A stretch of DNA of 5,440 nucleotides from Betaproteobacteria bacterium (GTDB lineage: Bacteria; Pseudomonadota; Gammaproteobacteria; Burkholderiales; Casimicrobiaceae). Below are positions 4,799 through 5,440 of the stretch, in pieces. Each line of letters begins with the position of its first letter. Positions within the stretch are counted from its first letter, which is position 1. Location of the stretch: contig VBDA01000441.1 of the NCBI GenBank assembly GCA_005883655.1, positions 1-5,440 on the forward strand. Reading direction: 5' to 3'. The notes under the pieces are model-generated. The model was given only the letters and a program-made list of their open reading frames with translations. It did not search any database and was not told the origin of the DNA. The translations under genes were made by a program, and so were the position numbers.

Positions 4799-5440
4799 TT
4801 AGCTGATGTTCGCATTGGGCCGCACTGTAGAGCAGCTCGCTCTCGAAGAGCGCGTTGTCGCCGACATTCCGCGGGACCACCACGTCGCGATACCCTGCGC
4901 GATCCGGTCCGCGAGCCCCGGCGGCAAGTCGGACGCGGCGACGCGAATAAGATTGCGTGGCGAGCTCGAACCGTGAAACCACTCGATCGCGACGAAATCG
5001 AATCCGAAAGAGCCGGCATGTCGGACGGGAAGACCGTTTCGTTCCAGTTCGCCGGACAGCGCGCCAGCCAAACTCCTGGCCTCGTCGATGTCCGGGTTTC
5101 CCATAGGCGAGAGCGTCAGATAAAGCCCGTGCTGGAAAACAGAGACGCACGGCGCCTCACCGCATGCAACCGAAAGCACGCTCGCCATGCGGCGGGTGTT
5201 GCGCATGATCGCGGCCACGCGCTCCCTGCTGCAGGACTCGTAATCCGCAAGGGCGGTGAAGGGCGGGAAGTGCGCCGGAATCGGCGCGCTGCCAAAAAGC
5301 CTTACCGTGTCGCGCATCTGATCGATCAGTTTCGTGACCCATGCGGGGCTTCCCCTTAGAACATCTCGATGAGGCGCGGCGACGACCACGGATCCGAGCC
5401 GTCCATATTCGATTCCGAGACAATCGAGTTTGGCGTGGCT
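4799..5440 (-). CDS. PLP-dependent aminotransferase (class I/II-like), C-terminal part
   Basis: The frame is open to the right edge, so about 213 C-terminal residues are visible and the start is outside. The visible part begins SHAKLDCLGIEYGRLGSVVV; the Lys in SHAK is the likely Schiff-base lysine for pyridoxal phosphate, followed by the glycine-rich GRLGS seen after that lysine in fold-type I aminotransferases. The C-terminal domain carries HAGSFGFDF and then SPRNLIRVAASDLPP, where the Arg in IRVA (Arg166 of the visible part) is a candidate for binding the substrate carboxylate. The recognisable domain ends at about the WW pair (4882-4877). The last 25 residues (SRGMSATTRSS...) look unlike a conserved end and have poorer codon bias than a neighbouring frame. 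A GTG at 5389 is not a real start because the homologous region continues before it. It lies directly upstream of the FAD/Rieske gene, suggesting a shared amine or amino-acid pathway. The exact subfamily is uncertain. Confidence 0.8.
   Translation of the reverse strand, partial: SHAKLDCLGIEYGRLGSVVVAAPHRDVLRGSPAWVTKLIDQMRDTVRLFGSAPIPAHFPPFTALADYESCSRERVAAIMRNTRRMASVLSVACGEAPCVSVFQHGLYLTLSPMGNPDIDEARSLAGALSGELERNGLPVRHAGSFGFDFVAIEWFHGSSSPRNLIRVAASDLPPGLADRIAQGIATWWSRGMSATTRSSRASCSTVRPNANIS

Overview
The window is a GC-rich bacterial segment in which every supportable gene lies on the minus strand, so it is transcribed from right to left. Protein style (DUF1428, DGPF/YCII, PhnB-like VOC, MAPEG), dense packing and clear AGGAG-type ribosome binding sites suggest a soil-type proteobacterium, most plausibly a beta-proteobacterium of the Burkholderiales kind. 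That placement is inference only.

Right block (5440 to 3301): the C-terminal part of a PLP-dependent aminotransferase enters from the right edge and ends at 4799. Nineteen bases later, or with a small overlap, comes a complete FAD-dependent oxidoreductase fused to a C-terminal Rieske [2Fe-2S] domain (4779-3301). Together they look like an amine or amino-acid oxidation pair; the substrate cannot be read from the sequence.

Middle block (about 3240 to 534): after a 201-base non-coding gap with a candidate promoter and several short hairpins comes a run of five small genes. They encode a YCII/DGPF protein, a PhnB-like VOC protein, a four-helix MAPEG membrane protein, a DUF1428 protein and a KANL3/Tex30-like alpha/beta hydrolase. 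The last two overlap by four bases, the hydrolase apparently starting on a TTG inside the TTGA that ends DUF1428. A hairpin and a second candidate promoter separate the YCII gene from the other four. The set resembles a stress or detoxification cassette. YCII/DGPF genes often sit beside an ECF sigma factor, but none is visible here.

Left edge (377 to 1): the 5' part of a protein I do not recognise, open through the window edge. Its base composition is clearly lower in GC (about 48-60% per 60-base line) than a sampled line of the hydrolase gene (about 68%).

I see no RNA genes, CRISPR array, insertion sequence, attachment site or origin, and no clearly new biological system. The main points of interest are the unknown left-edge gene, the TTG/TGA coupled start, the hairpin touching a promoter in the cassette, and the irregular 3' end of the aminotransferase gene.
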